Shown here: positions 26,177 through 36,200 of the stretch, piece after piece
Layout: each line of letters opens with the position of its first letter
Numbering within the stretch: position 1 is the first letter of the stretch
Source of the DNA: DATAWK01 sp036267255
GTDB lineage: Bacteria; Acidobacteriota; Terriglobia; Terriglobales; Acidobacteriaceae
NCBI GenBank assembly: GCA_036267255.1
Contig: DATAWK010000043.1
Location: forward strand, 62,001 to 126,000
Direction of reading: 5' to 3'
DNA: 64,000 bases
The notes under the pieces: model-generated
What the model was told of the DNA's origin: nothing
What the model saw: only the letters and a program-made list of their open reading frames with translations
Databases searched by the model: none
Position numbers and translations under genes: made by a program

Positions 26177-27147
26177 GGACTCCGTTGCCGTCTACTTATC
26201 CAGCGAGCGGTGCGGAGCGGGATGCGTGGATTCTGGCGCGCCGACCGCAGCGCAATGCTCTGGACCCATTCCAGCCCTATGCCTTGTTTGTGGAAGAGGA
26301 GCGCGCGGCGAGCGGGGACATTGTTGCCACCGCGACGGTATTTTTGACGAATCGCGAATGCCCGTGGCGCTGTTTGATGTGCGATCTATGGAAGAACACG
26401 CTGGCGGAGACGACGCCGGTGGGGGCGATTCCGGCACAGATTGCATATGCGCTGGAGCGGCTGGCGCCGGCGCGGCAGATCAAACTGTATAACAGCGGCA
26501 GCTTCTTCGATGTACAGGCGATTCCGCTTGAGGACCATCCGGCGATTGCGCAGCAGGTGGCTGGGTTCGAGCGAGTGATCGTCGAAAGCCATCCGGCGCT
26601 GGTGGGCGAAAACTGCTTTCGATTTCGCGATCGCCTGACCGGACGTCTGGAAGTGGCGATGGGACTGGAGACGGTGCATCCGGAAATTCTGGCCAGATTG
26701 AACAAGCGGATGACGACCGAGCAGTTTGCGGCGGCGGCGGCGAAGCTGCGCAAGAACGATATCGATCTGCGAGCTTTTATTTTGGTGAAACCGCCTTTTA
26801 TGCGGGAAGACGAAGCGGTGGAGTGGGCGGCGCGGTCGCTGGATTTTGCGTTTGATTGTGGGGCGACAGCGGCTACGTTGATTCCAACGCGCGGAGGCAA
26901 TGGCGCGATGGAAACACTGGCAGCGAGTGGAGAATTTGCTCCGCCAAAGCTGACCACGCTGGAAGCGGCGATGGCGTATGGCGTGGGCCTGCGACGAGGA
27001 CGCGTGTTTGCGGATTTGTGGGACGTGAACGCGAAGGGAGAATGCGCGCCTTGTTTTGATGCGCGCATGGAGCGGCTGCGGGCGATGAATCTGCAGCAAA
27101 CTGTGCTGGAGCCGATTGCCTGCGCGCATTGCGGGATAAATCCTTGA
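26173..27147 (+). CDS. Radical SAM enzyme with extra C-terminal cysteine pairs
   Basis: 324 residues from a GTG that overlaps the ligase stop by four bases. The [4Fe-4S]/SAM motif is C63-x3-C67-x2-C70 (CPWRCLMC, followed by DLWKN). The rest of the core is TIM-barrel-like with ETVHPEILARLNKR, typical of the Elp3/MiaB-like radical SAM branch. Two further CxxC pairs near the end (CAPC and CAHC) could hold zinc or an auxiliary cluster. The reaction is unknown. In context it is likely to modify a tryptophan-derived intermediate or a conjugate. Confidence 0.75.
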   Translation: MRTPLPSTYPASGAERDAWILARRPQRNALDPFQPYALFVEEERAASGDIVATATVFLTNRECPWRCLMCDLWKNTLAETTPVGAIPAQIAYALERLAPARQIKLYNSGSFFDVQAIPLEDHPAIAQQVAGFERVIVESHPALVGENCFRFRDRLTGRLEVAMGLETVHPEILARLNKRMTTEQFAAAAAKLRKNDIDLRAFILVKPPFMREDEAVEWAARSLDFAFDCGATAATLIPTRGGNGAMETLAASGEFAPPKLTTLEAAMAYGVGLRRGRVFADLWDVNAKGECAPCFDARMERLRAMNLQQTVLEPIACAHCGINP

Positions 27148-27152
27148 GCGAG

Positions 27153-28700
27153 ATGTACGACGTTGCCGTGGTGGGTTCCGGATTCGCCGGTTCCCTGTTC
27201 GCGATGATCGCGCACCGGCTGGGACGGTCGGTGGTGCTGGTGGAGCGAGGCAGGCATCCGCGCGTGGTGATTGGAGAATCGTCAACACCGCTGACCAACC
27301 TGCTGCTGGAGGATTTGACCACGCGGTACGATCTGCCTGCGCTGCGGCCGCTGGCGAAGTGGGGGAGCTGGCAGAAGGCGCATCCGGAAGTTGCCTGCGG
27401 ATTGAAGCGCGGCTTTACCTTTTATCATCACGACCTGGAGCGGCCACGGACGACGCGTCCGGAGCGCAGCGAGCAACTGCTGGTGGCGGCGAGCCCGCAG
27501 GATGCGATTGCGGATACGCACTGGTATCGAGCGGACTTCGATGCGTTGCTGGTGCGCGAGGCGCAGGCGATGGGCGTCGTGTATCTGGATGCGACGGAGA
27601 TTCACAGCGTCACGGAATCTGTGGGTGGAGTGGAACTGGATGGGACGCGCGACGGGGTTGCGGTGCATCTCTCGGCAAAATTTGTTGTGGATGCGACCGG
27701 GCCGCGCGGATTGCTGCATCGAACATTGCGATTGCAGGAAGCGGAGCTGCCGGATTTTCCGGGAACGCAGGCGCTGTATAGCCATTTCTCCGGCGTGCGG
27801 CGGCTGGAGGACGCAGCGTTGCGTGACGGCGAGGAGCAGCCGCCGTATCCGGTGGACGCTGCGGCGGTGCATCACGTGTTCGACGGCGGATGGATCTGGG
27901 TGCTGCAGTTCAATAACGGAGTGACGAGCGCGGGTGTCGTGACGACGGACGCGCGGGCGGCGGAATGGAAGATTGGCGATGGCTCTGAGGCGTGGGGAAG
28001 GATGCTGCGCAGGATTCCGGTGTTGCAGGAGCAATTTGCGGAAGCGAAAGCGGAGCGAGGTTTTGTGCATCTTCCGCGCGTGACCTTTCGCAGTGCGACG
28101 ATTGCCGGAAAACGATGGGCGCTGTTGCCGTCGGCGGCGGGGTTTGTCGATCCGCTGCTTTCAACGGGATTTCCATTGACGCTGCTGGGAGCTGCACGAC
28201 TGGCTGCGATCGTGGAGCAGGACTGGGAGTCGCCGCGTTTTGAAAAGAGGCTGCAAACATACGCTGCCGAGACAGAGGCCGAGTTGCTGGCCACGGCGCG
28301 ATTGATCGCAAGCCTGTATGCCAACATGGGGAATTTTCCGGTGTTCGCGGCGTTGTCTCTGCTTTATTTTGCGGCCGTGAGTTATGCGGAGACGGCGCGC
28401 AGACTGGGCAAGCCGGAGCTGGCGTCGTCATTTTTATTGCATGCGCATCCGGTGTTTGGGCCTGCGTGCGTTCGGTTGTTCGAGCGCGCGCGCCGGGTGC
28501 GAACGGAGGAGGAGTCGGCGGCGCTGGTGGAGGAGATTCTACAGGCGATTGCGCCGTTCAATGTGGCTGGACTGGGAGATGCGCGGCGGCGGAATTGGTA
28601 TCCCGTGGATGCGGAAGATTTGCTGACCGGTGCATCGAAGTTGGAAGCGAGCCGCGACGATGTGCTGCAGATGCTGCAACGGTGCGGCTTTCCGATGTAA
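27153..28700 (+). CDS. FAD-dependent oxidoreductase of the tryptophan-halogenase/geranylgeranyl-reductase superfamily
   Basis: 515 residues from ATG 27153; a TTG at 27144 overlapping the previous stop is also possible. The dinucleotide-binding motif is GSGFAGS at residues 8-14, and the substrate/FAD loop VIGESSTPL follows near 43, as in flavin-dependent halogenases. The diagnostic halogenase WxWxIP motif is not present: the equivalent stretch reads GGWIWVLQFNNG. It is therefore more likely a hydroxylase, reductase or oxidase of this superfamily. It ends the operon, six bases before the convergent CRTAC1 gene. Confidence 0.78.
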   Translation: MYDVAVVGSGFAGSLFAMIAHRLGRSVVLVERGRHPRVVIGESSTPLTNLLLEDLTTRYDLPALRPLAKWGSWQKAHPEVACGLKRGFTFYHHDLERPRTTRPERSEQLLVAASPQDAIADTHWYRADFDALLVREAQAMGVVYLDATEIHSVTESVGGVELDGTRDGVAVHLSAKFVVDATGPRGLLHRTLRLQEAELPDFPGTQALYSHFSGVRRLEDAALRDGEEQPPYPVDAAAVHHVFDGGWIWVLQFNNGVTSAGVVTTDARAAEWKIGDGSEAWGRMLRRIPVLQEQFAEAKAERGFVHLPRVTFRSATIAGKRWALLPSAAGFVDPLLSTGFPLTLLGAARLAAIVEQDWESPRFEKRLQTYAAETEAELLATARLIASLYANMGNFPVFAALSLLYFAAVSYAETARRLGKPELASSFLLHAHPVFGPACVRLFERARRVRTEEESAALVEEILQAIAPFNVAGLGDARRRNWYPVDAEDLLTGASKLEASRDDVLQMLQRCGFPM

Positions 28701-28706
28701 CCCGTT

Positions 28707-30545
28707 CTACTGTGGAGACGCGGGCGGAGATGGCCCGGCGAACACGATGGGGTGGGCGGCGATGATGCCCTTCCCTTCTTCGACGGTGAGGGACTGGTTG
28801 GGCTGGATGTTGGGGATGGAGTCTTTGTGGCCGCTGGGCCAGACGATTTCCAGACTCACGGTCTTGCCCGGTTCCGGTTTTCCAAGGCCGAAGGTCACGG
28901 GCAGCTCGCTTTGCGAGAGATAGCTGGAACCGCTTTTGACCATCGCGAACTGACGCACATGTTTGTTGGTTGTGAGCGTGATTTTCGCGCCGATGCCGTC
29001 GCGGTTGGAGCGCGTGCCGATGGTTTTGATGCGCAGCATGTCGTTCTTGTTGGCGTTGTCGTTGCGCAGCAGATAGGCCGCACCGTTGCTGGTGGTGAGC
29101 AGCAGATCGAGATCGCCGTCGTTGTCGTAATCGCCGTAGGCTGCGCCGCGGGCAACGATGGGATGGCGGAAAGGCGCGCCGAGCTGATTGCCGACATTTT
29201 CAAACTTGCCGTTGCCTTGATTCCGGAACATGAGCGGCACCTCCGCGTAGGAGATGGTTGGCTGGAGGACACTGACGTCGTCGGCAACGTGACCGTTGGC
29301 GGCGAAGATGTCGAGTAGTCCGTCGAGGTTGTAGTCAAAGAAGAACGTGCCGAAGGTGAGAGATTTCAGCGATGCCGTGCCGATGCCGGAGGTGAGCGAT
29401 TGATCGCTGAAGAGGCCGGAGCCGTCGTTGCGATAGAGGGCCATTCCTTCATTGGCGAAGTTGCCGACGATCAGGCCCTGGCGCCCGGAATGATCGTAGT
29501 CGCCGGCATCGACGCCCATGCCGGCGCGCGTGGCGCCGGATTCGCCATAGGCCACACCGGCTGAGACAGCCATGTCGGTGAAGGTGCCGTTGTGATTGTT
29601 GCGGTAGAGTTTGTCGGGCTGGGTGTCGTTGGCGACGAAGAGATCCATCCAGCCGTCGTTGTCGTAGTCGAGCATGGCGATGCCGAGAGACTTGCTGGTG
29701 GGGTCGTAGAGGCCGGCGCGTTTGGTGACATCCTGAAAAACGCCGTGGCCCATGTTGTGAAAGAGCGTGGCGCTCTGACCTTTGTAAACTTCCGGCGTGC
29801 AGTAGGATTTATTTTTTCCGTCGAGGGTGCAGTATTGATCTTTCGCGACGGACCAATCGACGTAATGGGAGACGAAGAGGTCGAGCTTGCCGTCGTTGTC
29901 ATAGTCGAACCAGATGGCGCTGGTGGAGAAACCGGGATCGCCGACACGGGCGTGGGCAGTGACGTCAGCGAATTTTCCGTTGCCGAGGTTGCGGAAGAGG
30001 TGGTTGCTGCCGACGGCGGTGATGTAGATGTCGTCGTAGCCGTCGTTGTCAAAGTCGCCGACGGCGCAGCCCATGCCGTACATGGGAACATCGAGACCGG
30101 CCTGACGGGTGACGTCGGTGAAGGTGCCGTCGCGGTTGTTGTGGTAGAGCGCGGGGTAGGACTTGTGGGTACCGTGGCCGGGCCAGTCCATCGAGTTGAC
30201 GAGGAGGATGTCCTGCCATCCGTCGTTGTCGTAATCGATGAAGCAGGCGCCGCTGCCCATGGTTTCCGGAAGATATTTTTTCCCGAAGGCACCGCTATTG
30301 CGATGAAAGTGAATGCCGGCCTGCGCGGTAACGTCGGTAAAGACGATGGGGCCGGAGGGACGCACGGCGACGTTGCGGGTTGCAGGCGCGGATGCCAGAG
30401 GGGATGCGGATGGCGTCGCGGAATGGACGGGGCGAGCTTCCGTGGAGGCATGCGTTGCGGAAGATTCCGCGCGCTTTTGTCTGCATCCGGTGAAGGCCGC
30501 GAGCAACAGGATGCAACCGGCGATGCTGATTTGTTGCCTCTTCAT
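28707..30545 (-). CDS. FG-GAP/ASPIC (UnbV/CRTAC1-type) exported lipoprotein
   Basis: 612 residues with a lipoprotein signal (LLLAAFTGC). A 40-residue serine/proline-rich linker leads to an FG-GAP/VCBS beta-propeller with many calcium-loop motifs (DYDNDGWQD, DFDNDGYDD, DYDNDGKLD, DYNLDGLLD, DYDNDGDLD). The C-terminal ASPIC/UnbV domain ends WPSGHKD...GPI. Family members include human CRTAC1 and the UnbV proteins of enediyne clusters; the function is poorly known and probably adhesive or scaffold-like. The start overlaps the stop of the upstream UnbU-like gene (ATGA). Last gene of a four-gene operon. Confidence 0.88.
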   Translation of the reverse strand: MKRQQISIAGCILLLAAFTGCRQKRAESSATHASTEARPVHSATPSASPLASAPATRNVAVRPSGPIVFTDVTAQAGIHFHRNSGAFGKKYLPETMGSGACFIDYDNDGWQDILLVNSMDWPGHGTHKSYPALYHNNRDGTFTDVTRQAGLDVPMYGMGCAVGDFDNDGYDDIYITAVGSNHLFRNLGNGKFADVTAHARVGDPGFSTSAIWFDYDNDGKLDLFVSHYVDWSVAKDQYCTLDGKNKSYCTPEVYKGQSATLFHNMGHGVFQDVTKRAGLYDPTSKSLGIAMLDYDNDGWMDLFVANDTQPDKLYRNNHNGTFTDMAVSAGVAYGESGATRAGMGVDAGDYDHSGRQGLIVGNFANEGMALYRNDGSGLFSDQSLTSGIGTASLKSLTFGTFFFDYNLDGLLDIFAANGHVADDVSVLQPTISYAEVPLMFRNQGNGKFENVGNQLGAPFRHPIVARGAAYGDYDNDGDLDLLLTTSNGAAYLLRNDNANKNDMLRIKTIGTRSNRDGIGAKITLTTNKHVRQFAMVKSGSSYLSQSELPVTFGLGKPEPGKTVSLEIVWPSGHKDSIPNIQPNQSLTVEEGKGIIAAHPIVFAGPSPPASPQ

Positions 30546-31423
30546 GCGGCGGCGCTCACGATTTTGGCGCGACGGGATTGCAGCCACATTTCCATGAGAA
30601 GCGCCGTGGGGCCAACCAGGAAGAGCGCATAGAAGGGCGCATAAATGACCTGATGCAGGCGCAGCAGCATTTCGACGGCAGCGACAGCGAAGGCGACGAT
30701 GCATTGACCCTTGACGCTTTTTACGGTGGTTTTGGGATCTGTGATCATGAAGAAAATGAAGAGCTGGTATTCCGGGCCGGTGAGGGGCGCGACTTCGGAT
30801 TGCCAGGGGCTGTGGTTCATCCAGGCGCGGATGAAGGCGAAGAGGAGAAATCCTACGACGTAGGTGCCGGTGATGTGGAAACGCCGCAGACGCCAGATGA
30901 TGGCCGATCCTACGATCCAGATGACGACCATGGGCAACAGAGAATTGCCCCATTGAATGCTGAGGCTGGCCACTGTGTCGCCAGCCAGAAAGAGAAGCGC
31001 GGAGACGCCGAAGTTGGAGGGGTTCCAGAGATGGCGGCCACGAAAACGCAGAACATATTTGGATGTGATGGCGATGAGAGCGCCCAGAGCGAAGGGCCAG
31101 TATGCGGGCGAGCGAAGCAGGATGCCGACGCTGATGCCGGTGATGTAGGCGCTGGCAAGGTAGGGCCACTTGCCGAGAAAGAATCGACTGAGAAACAGTT
31201 CGGCCAGCATGCTGACGGCGATGGCGAGGAGGGTTTTCTGGTAGCTCTCCAGCATGCCGTAAGAGAATTCGCCCGCCAGCAGGATGCAGGTGATGAGGAT
31301 GGGCGGAGCGAAGCGATTGCCAAGTAAGGCCAGCGGGTTCCAAGGGGAACGCGAAGAAGACTGCGAGGGAGGCGGATTCCCTGCGGGCGGCAGCGTCTCG
31401 GGCGTGACGGACGGCTGGCTCAT
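30542..31423 (-). CDS. UnbU/RnfD-like polytopic membrane protein
   Basis: 293 residues, with about nine hydrophobic helices. The segment FMITDPKTTVKSVKG is the conserved loop of RnfD/NqrB subunits and of UnbU, the enediyne-cluster homologue. RnfD itself binds FMN covalently on a Thr within an S(T)GAT motif in the preceding loop; I do not see that motif here, so redox function is uncertain. The N-terminal 30 residues are proline/serine-rich. ATG 31423 overlaps the stop of the upstream ASPIC gene, and its own stop overlaps the next start. It sits between exported ASPIC proteins, consistent with a membrane partner role. Confidence 0.8.
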   Translation of the reverse strand: MSQPSVTPETLPPAGNPPPSQSSSRSPWNPLALLGNRFAPPILITCILLAGEFSYGMLESYQKTLLAIAVSMLAELFLSRFFLGKWPYLASAYITGISVGILLRSPAYWPFALGALIAITSKYVLRFRGRHLWNPSNFGVSALLFLAGDTVASLSIQWGNSLLPMVVIWIVGSAIIWRLRRFHITGTYVVGFLLFAFIRAWMNHSPWQSEVAPLTGPEYQLFIFFMITDPKTTVKSVKGQCIVAFAVAAVEMLLRLHQVIYAPFYALFLVGPTALLMEMWLQSRRAKIVSAAA

Positions 31424-33216
31424 GCAGGCTCCTTCACGTGGTAGAGCTGGCCGGGCACGAGATGATCGAGGGTCTGGATCTCTCCCGATGGCCAGCGGAC
31501 GACGGCCTTTTCGAGTTGCGGATTTCTGCCCAGGCCGAAGTGCAGACGGCGCTCGTTCTGCGCGGCAAAGCCGCTGCCGCCGGAGACTTCCTGAATCTGC
31601 TGCTGTCCATTCCAGTAGAGCGTGACTTCCGCACCGATGGCGCTGCGGTTGCTTTTGGTTCCTTCGAGCAGAAATTCGATCCACTTGTTCCTGGGATCGA
31701 CGGTGTTCTTATAGAGCAGCAAAGGGCCGCGCTGATTGGCGACGAGGACGTCGAGCACGCCCCGATTCCAGAGATCGGCCATAGCCACGGAACGTCCGTC
31801 ATAGGTGTCGGTGACGCCGACTGCCTGGGCGACGTTGACGAATTTTCCCGCGCCATCGTTGAGCCAGACACGCTTCTGCTGATAGCCGGAGAGGCTGCGT
31901 CCGTCCATTGCCGGCCAGTTTTTCACGTCGCCGATGATGGTGCTGTTGCCCCCTGCCACTTTGGAGAAATCGTACCAATAACTGCGATTGCGAGCGAGAG
32001 AAACATAGCCGTTGGTGAGATAGAGATCGAGCAGGCCGTCGTTGTTGAGGTCGCCGAACTGCGCGCCAAAGCTCCAGCCACCCAGTTCGACGCCCATATC
32101 GCGCGCGAGATTTTCAAACTGGAGGGAGTTCCCCGCTGTTCCCTCCATGGGAACCCAGAGATTGTTGCCCTGAATCAGGACGCCTTCTTCCGAGATGTTG
32201 GAAACGTAGACGTCATATTTGCCTTGATTGAAGATGTCGCCGAAGGCAACGTTCATGCCGCTTTTGGGAGAGAAGCCGACGCCGGTCTGCTCGCCGGCAT
32301 CATGGAATTTTTTACCGTCGTTGAGATACAGCTCGGAGACGCCGTAGTCGTTGGCGATGAAGAGGTCCTGATGGCCGGTGCCGCGCAGGTCCGCAGCCGA
32401 TGCGGCGAGCGCCCAGCGGCGACTGCTGATGCCCATTTTGGCGCTGACCTCTTCAAATTTTCCATTGCCAAGATTGTGGAAGAGATATTTGCGGCCGCCG
32501 TTGTCGGCATATTCAAAACTGTTGGGCATCATTTTGGTTGTGGTCAGATGCCAGAGATCGACGTTCTCCGAATAGTAGCCGCCGATGAAGAGATCGAGTT
32601 TGCCATCGTTGTCATAGTCGAACCAGACGGCGGTGTTGGCGTTGATCCATTTGGGCAGACCGGCCTGCTTGGAGACGTTCGTGAAGCCGTGACCATGATC
32701 GTTGTGAAACAGCTCGGGGCGGCCCCACTTGATCAAAAACAAATCTTCATAGCCGTCGTTGTCGTAGTCGCCCCAGACGGCACCCATGGAGACGCCGGTG
32801 CCGGGCTTGTTGACATCGGCAATGCCGAGTTGGGGCGCTACATCGGTGAAGGTGCCGTCGTGATTGTTGCGGTAGAGAGCGTTCTTGCTGCCGATGCGGC
32901 TGTTGGTGACGTAGATGTCGGGCCATCCGTCGCGGTTGTAATCGACGATGGAAACGGAAGCGCCCATGGAGGCGACCTCCGGCATGATGCCGCGCAGCTT
33001 TGCGTCAAGCGTGGGACCCTGGTGCATGAAATGGATGCCAGCAGCGCGGGAATCTTCGCGGAGATAAAAGCCGTGGCGGGCCATGGACTCCTGCGCATCG
33101 AGCTGCAGGCGCGCCGATTGCCGCTGAGCGGTGATGCGACGCAGGACCATCGGAGTAGCCAGCAGTGCGATGAAAAAGATGCCCAGACAAAACCGGGCCA
33201 TGGGACCACGCTTCAT
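31420..33216 (-). CDS. FG-GAP/ASPIC (UnbV/CRTAC1-type) exported protein
   Basis: 598 residues. An uncleaved or Sec signal helix sits at about 8-24 (FCLGIFFIALLATPMVL). The propeller carries DYNRDGWPD, DYDNDGYED, DYDNDGKLD and DLNNDGLLD calcium loops, and the C-terminal ASPIC domain has WPSGEIQ...VPG. It is a paralogue of the 28707 gene but without the lipobox. The start overlaps the preceding 1187-residue lipoprotein gene by four bases. Probably periplasmic or surface-associated. Confidence 0.87.
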   Translation of the reverse strand: MKRGPMARFCLGIFFIALLATPMVLRRITAQRQSARLQLDAQESMARHGFYLREDSRAAGIHFMHQGPTLDAKLRGIMPEVASMGASVSIVDYNRDGWPDIYVTNSRIGSKNALYRNNHDGTFTDVAPQLGIADVNKPGTGVSMGAVWGDYDNDGYEDLFLIKWGRPELFHNDHGHGFTNVSKQAGLPKWINANTAVWFDYDNDGKLDLFIGGYYSENVDLWHLTTTKMMPNSFEYADNGGRKYLFHNLGNGKFEEVSAKMGISSRRWALAASAADLRGTGHQDLFIANDYGVSELYLNDGKKFHDAGEQTGVGFSPKSGMNVAFGDIFNQGKYDVYVSNISEEGVLIQGNNLWVPMEGTAGNSLQFENLARDMGVELGGWSFGAQFGDLNNDGLLDLYLTNGYVSLARNRSYWYDFSKVAGGNSTIIGDVKNWPAMDGRSLSGYQQKRVWLNDGAGKFVNVAQAVGVTDTYDGRSVAMADLWNRGVLDVLVANQRGPLLLYKNTVDPRNKWIEFLLEGTKSNRSAIGAEVTLYWNGQQQIQEVSGGSGFAAQNERRLHFGLGRNPQLEKAVVRWPSGEIQTLDHLVPGQLYHVKEPA

Positions 33217-36200
33217 TGCCGCGCCTCAGTCCGCAAGGCATCGTCAAACGGTTCCGGAGTGACATAGCGCGTCTGGTAGGTCTGCCAGTCCTGGAGATGA
33301 TGACGATAGGTCCACTGATCTTCGAGTGGGACGGGCGGGGTGTTGTAGACGGTGCGGCTGTGATGCGGCAAGGGGAGGACGGTCTTCGAGTCGGTTGAAT
33401 TGTAGTCGCCGTCTTTGATCCAGCCGTCCCCGGCGATGACGTAATCGCGCACCCATCCCACAGGCGGAGCGGGTTGCGCGGGAAAACGGAGAGACATTTC
33501 GTCGCCGGCATTCATGATGACGTAACGGTCATCGACGCTGGCCAGCAAGGGGCGCACATCGCCGTAGCGGGTGTAGTAGCCGATGAGATCGCGCCACTGC
33601 TGGGTGGTGGAGGCGAGCTGGTTGTAGTCGGGGATTTCCGGCGAAGAGATGTTTGCTTGATGGATGACGGAGTAGCCGCGATAGTGCAGATTAGCCAGCA
33701 TGGGGGCCAGACGGGTGATTTTGATTGGGGTTTGGGGAAGGCCCTGCGCCCACTCGATGGAGTCCCAGTAAATTTCGAGATTGGTGCGAAGCCGGACCAG
33801 GTGCGGCGTGCCGGGACGAAAGACGTGGGTGAGATCGAAGACACAGATCTTCTTTCTGCCCGCGGGAAAGCCGAGATTGGGCTGCGCGACGACCCAGCCG
33901 CCGTGGCCATCGGGAACTTCGAGACTGAGAGGATGCGCGTGCTCATGGTGGCCCTGACCCATGGCGACGTTGACGGTGGAGTCGGAGGGATGCAGCCAGC
34001 CCTGCGCGATGAGATAGAGCGGACCGTTCGCGGGAATGTCGTCGCCGAGATCGACCTGGACATAATGATCGCGCGTGATGCCCTGATATTGTCCGCGACC
34101 GAAGGTGTCGAGGTAGCGGTTGTCCAGATCGCGGACGATGGCGGTCACGTCGTGGCCCTGATCGTCGATGGCATGGACGATTTTATGCGGCGTGCCGACG
34201 ACGTAGATGCGCGGCTTGACCGCAGGCACGACGAAACGCTCATCGGTGTAGATTTCCGTTCCCTTAGGGTGATCGACGGTCATGAGGCCGAGGTAATCGT
34301 AATAATAGGTCTCCCAAAGTTCGCCGGTGATGCGCAGATCGTAGTAGCCATTGTGGGGCACGAGCTGATTGCCGGAGATTTTGTACCATTCTTCGGTGGC
34401 GGCGATGCTGGCGGTTCCGAGCGAGTCGATGCGGAGACCAATGGCAGAGCCCCAGGGAACGGCGTCCTTCACGAACGCCATGCGATGGCCGTTATACGCG
34501 AAGAGAAATGGGCAGGAACCTTTCAGGCGCTGCTCGGTGACAATCTCCTGATCGGCCTTGAGAGCGAATTCGGCACTCACGGAGCCGTTGGGCCAGAGGA
34601 TGCGCGCGACATCGACAGCGGTTTGCGTACCCAGGCCGAAATGGATCTGCGGACCGGTGATGGGCTGCATCTGGGTCAACAGGCCGGAGCGAATTTCGAT
34701 TTCGCCGCCGATGCCGAAGGAGTTGATGCGCTGATCGCCGACGGCCTGATGGGCGCGAGGGCGGATGATCTGCCAATGATAATTTTTCGGTCCGTGATTG
34801 ATGGACTGCACGGGCTGACCGTCGGCGGAGAGGCCGAGCAGATCGAGCCTGCCGTCGGCGTTGAGATCGGCGGTGTCGAAGATTGCGACAGGAGCGGAGA
34901 TCTGGGTGAAGGGCACAAAAGAACCGCCGGCGCTGCCGAGCCAGATCATTGCGCTGACCTTGTGATTGCCGGGTGCGGAGGTTTCGCGAGAGAGCAACAG
35001 GTCGATGGCGCCGTTGTTGTCCAGATCGGCGGCGCGCAAACGAAACTCGCCGGTGAGTTGACTGGCGGTACCGGGGACCTGAGCAACGGTTGCCATGTTC
35101 CAGCCGGGCGCATCGCTTTTTTCCGCGAGACGGACGATGGCGCCGTCCTGCTGCACGGCCAGCAGATCGAGAATTCCATTGTGGCTGGCGTCGGCGGCGG
35201 TGATGGCTTTGATTTCATCCAGAGCGGAGGGCACAGGAGTTTCGGTGAAACGCCCGGAGCGCTGATTGGTGAAGACATGGAGATGGCCGGCGCCGTCGAT
35301 GAAGGCCGCGTCGGGATTGCCGTCGCCGTTGAGGTCGGCCCAGACGAAGCCGCGCACGCCGGAGATTCCGGCAAAAGGAGACGTGACGGTGAAGGTGTTG
35401 TCGCCATTGTTGCGCAGCACGATGGGAGGACCGCCGGGAGCGCCGAGCACGACGTCGAGGTCGCCGTCGGCTTCAATATCCACGGCCCAGGCGCCGGTGT
35501 AGCGGCCGTTGAGGACGGAGTTCGGCAATTTGGTCTGCGCGGTTACGTCGGTGAAGTGTTCCGGCGAATCCTGACGGAAGAAGCGGACACCGCCGGCGCC
35601 GGCGAGCACGAGATCGGTCTTGAAGTCGTAATTGAAGTCGATGGGAAGAACGCCTTCGGGAAGCGGTGCGGTGTGCGATGCTCCGCCGGGGAACGGGAAA
35701 GTTGCTCCGGTGGCGAGATGCACCTGGCTGCCATTGGCTTCCACGACGGTGGCCGGGCCGGCGCCACTGAGAGAAATTGCTCCGATCCAATTCCAACGGG
35801 TGTGGCCGGGGTTGGGCAACGGCGCGGGCTGGAAGATCATGTCCATGTCTGGCGGCGCGGGCGCAAAGACAGGCGACGGCAAACGCAGAAAGTGAGTGAA
35901 GGGCTGCGCCTCGTCGCCGGGCGCGGGCTGGATGGCTGCCAGGCTGTGACGGAAATCGGGAAGGCGCATCAATCCATTGCGCAGGAAGGTTGTGCGTATG
36001 GCTGCCGAGCGAGGGTCCGGTCCGGAGGCCGCAGCCTGCAAGGCGGCGAATTGCGTTTGCACTTCCGGCGGCCAGGATTGGGAATGGGCCTGGATGCGCG
36101 CCATGCATTGTTTCAGCGTGGCGGCGTCGCCGCGCTTGGCGGCCATGCGCGTTAATTCCAGCAGCGCGGGCAGGTTGTCCGGGGATGTATCGACGATGCG

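Noticed and set aside
27153..28700. Annotation as a tryptophan halogenase.
   Set aside because: The WxWxIP motif is missing (WIWVLQ instead), so only superfamily membership is supported.
28707..33216. An enediyne biosynthetic cluster, suggested by the UnbU/UnbV-like genes.
   Set aside because: No PKSE or warhead cassette is present in the window; these families occur widely in acidobacteria.
33474..36155. An 893-residue plus-strand frame opposite the large lipoprotein gene.
   Set aside because: Its sequence is a Val/Gly/Asp-rich mirror of the FG-GAP repeats; the opposite strand has clear signal peptide and domains.
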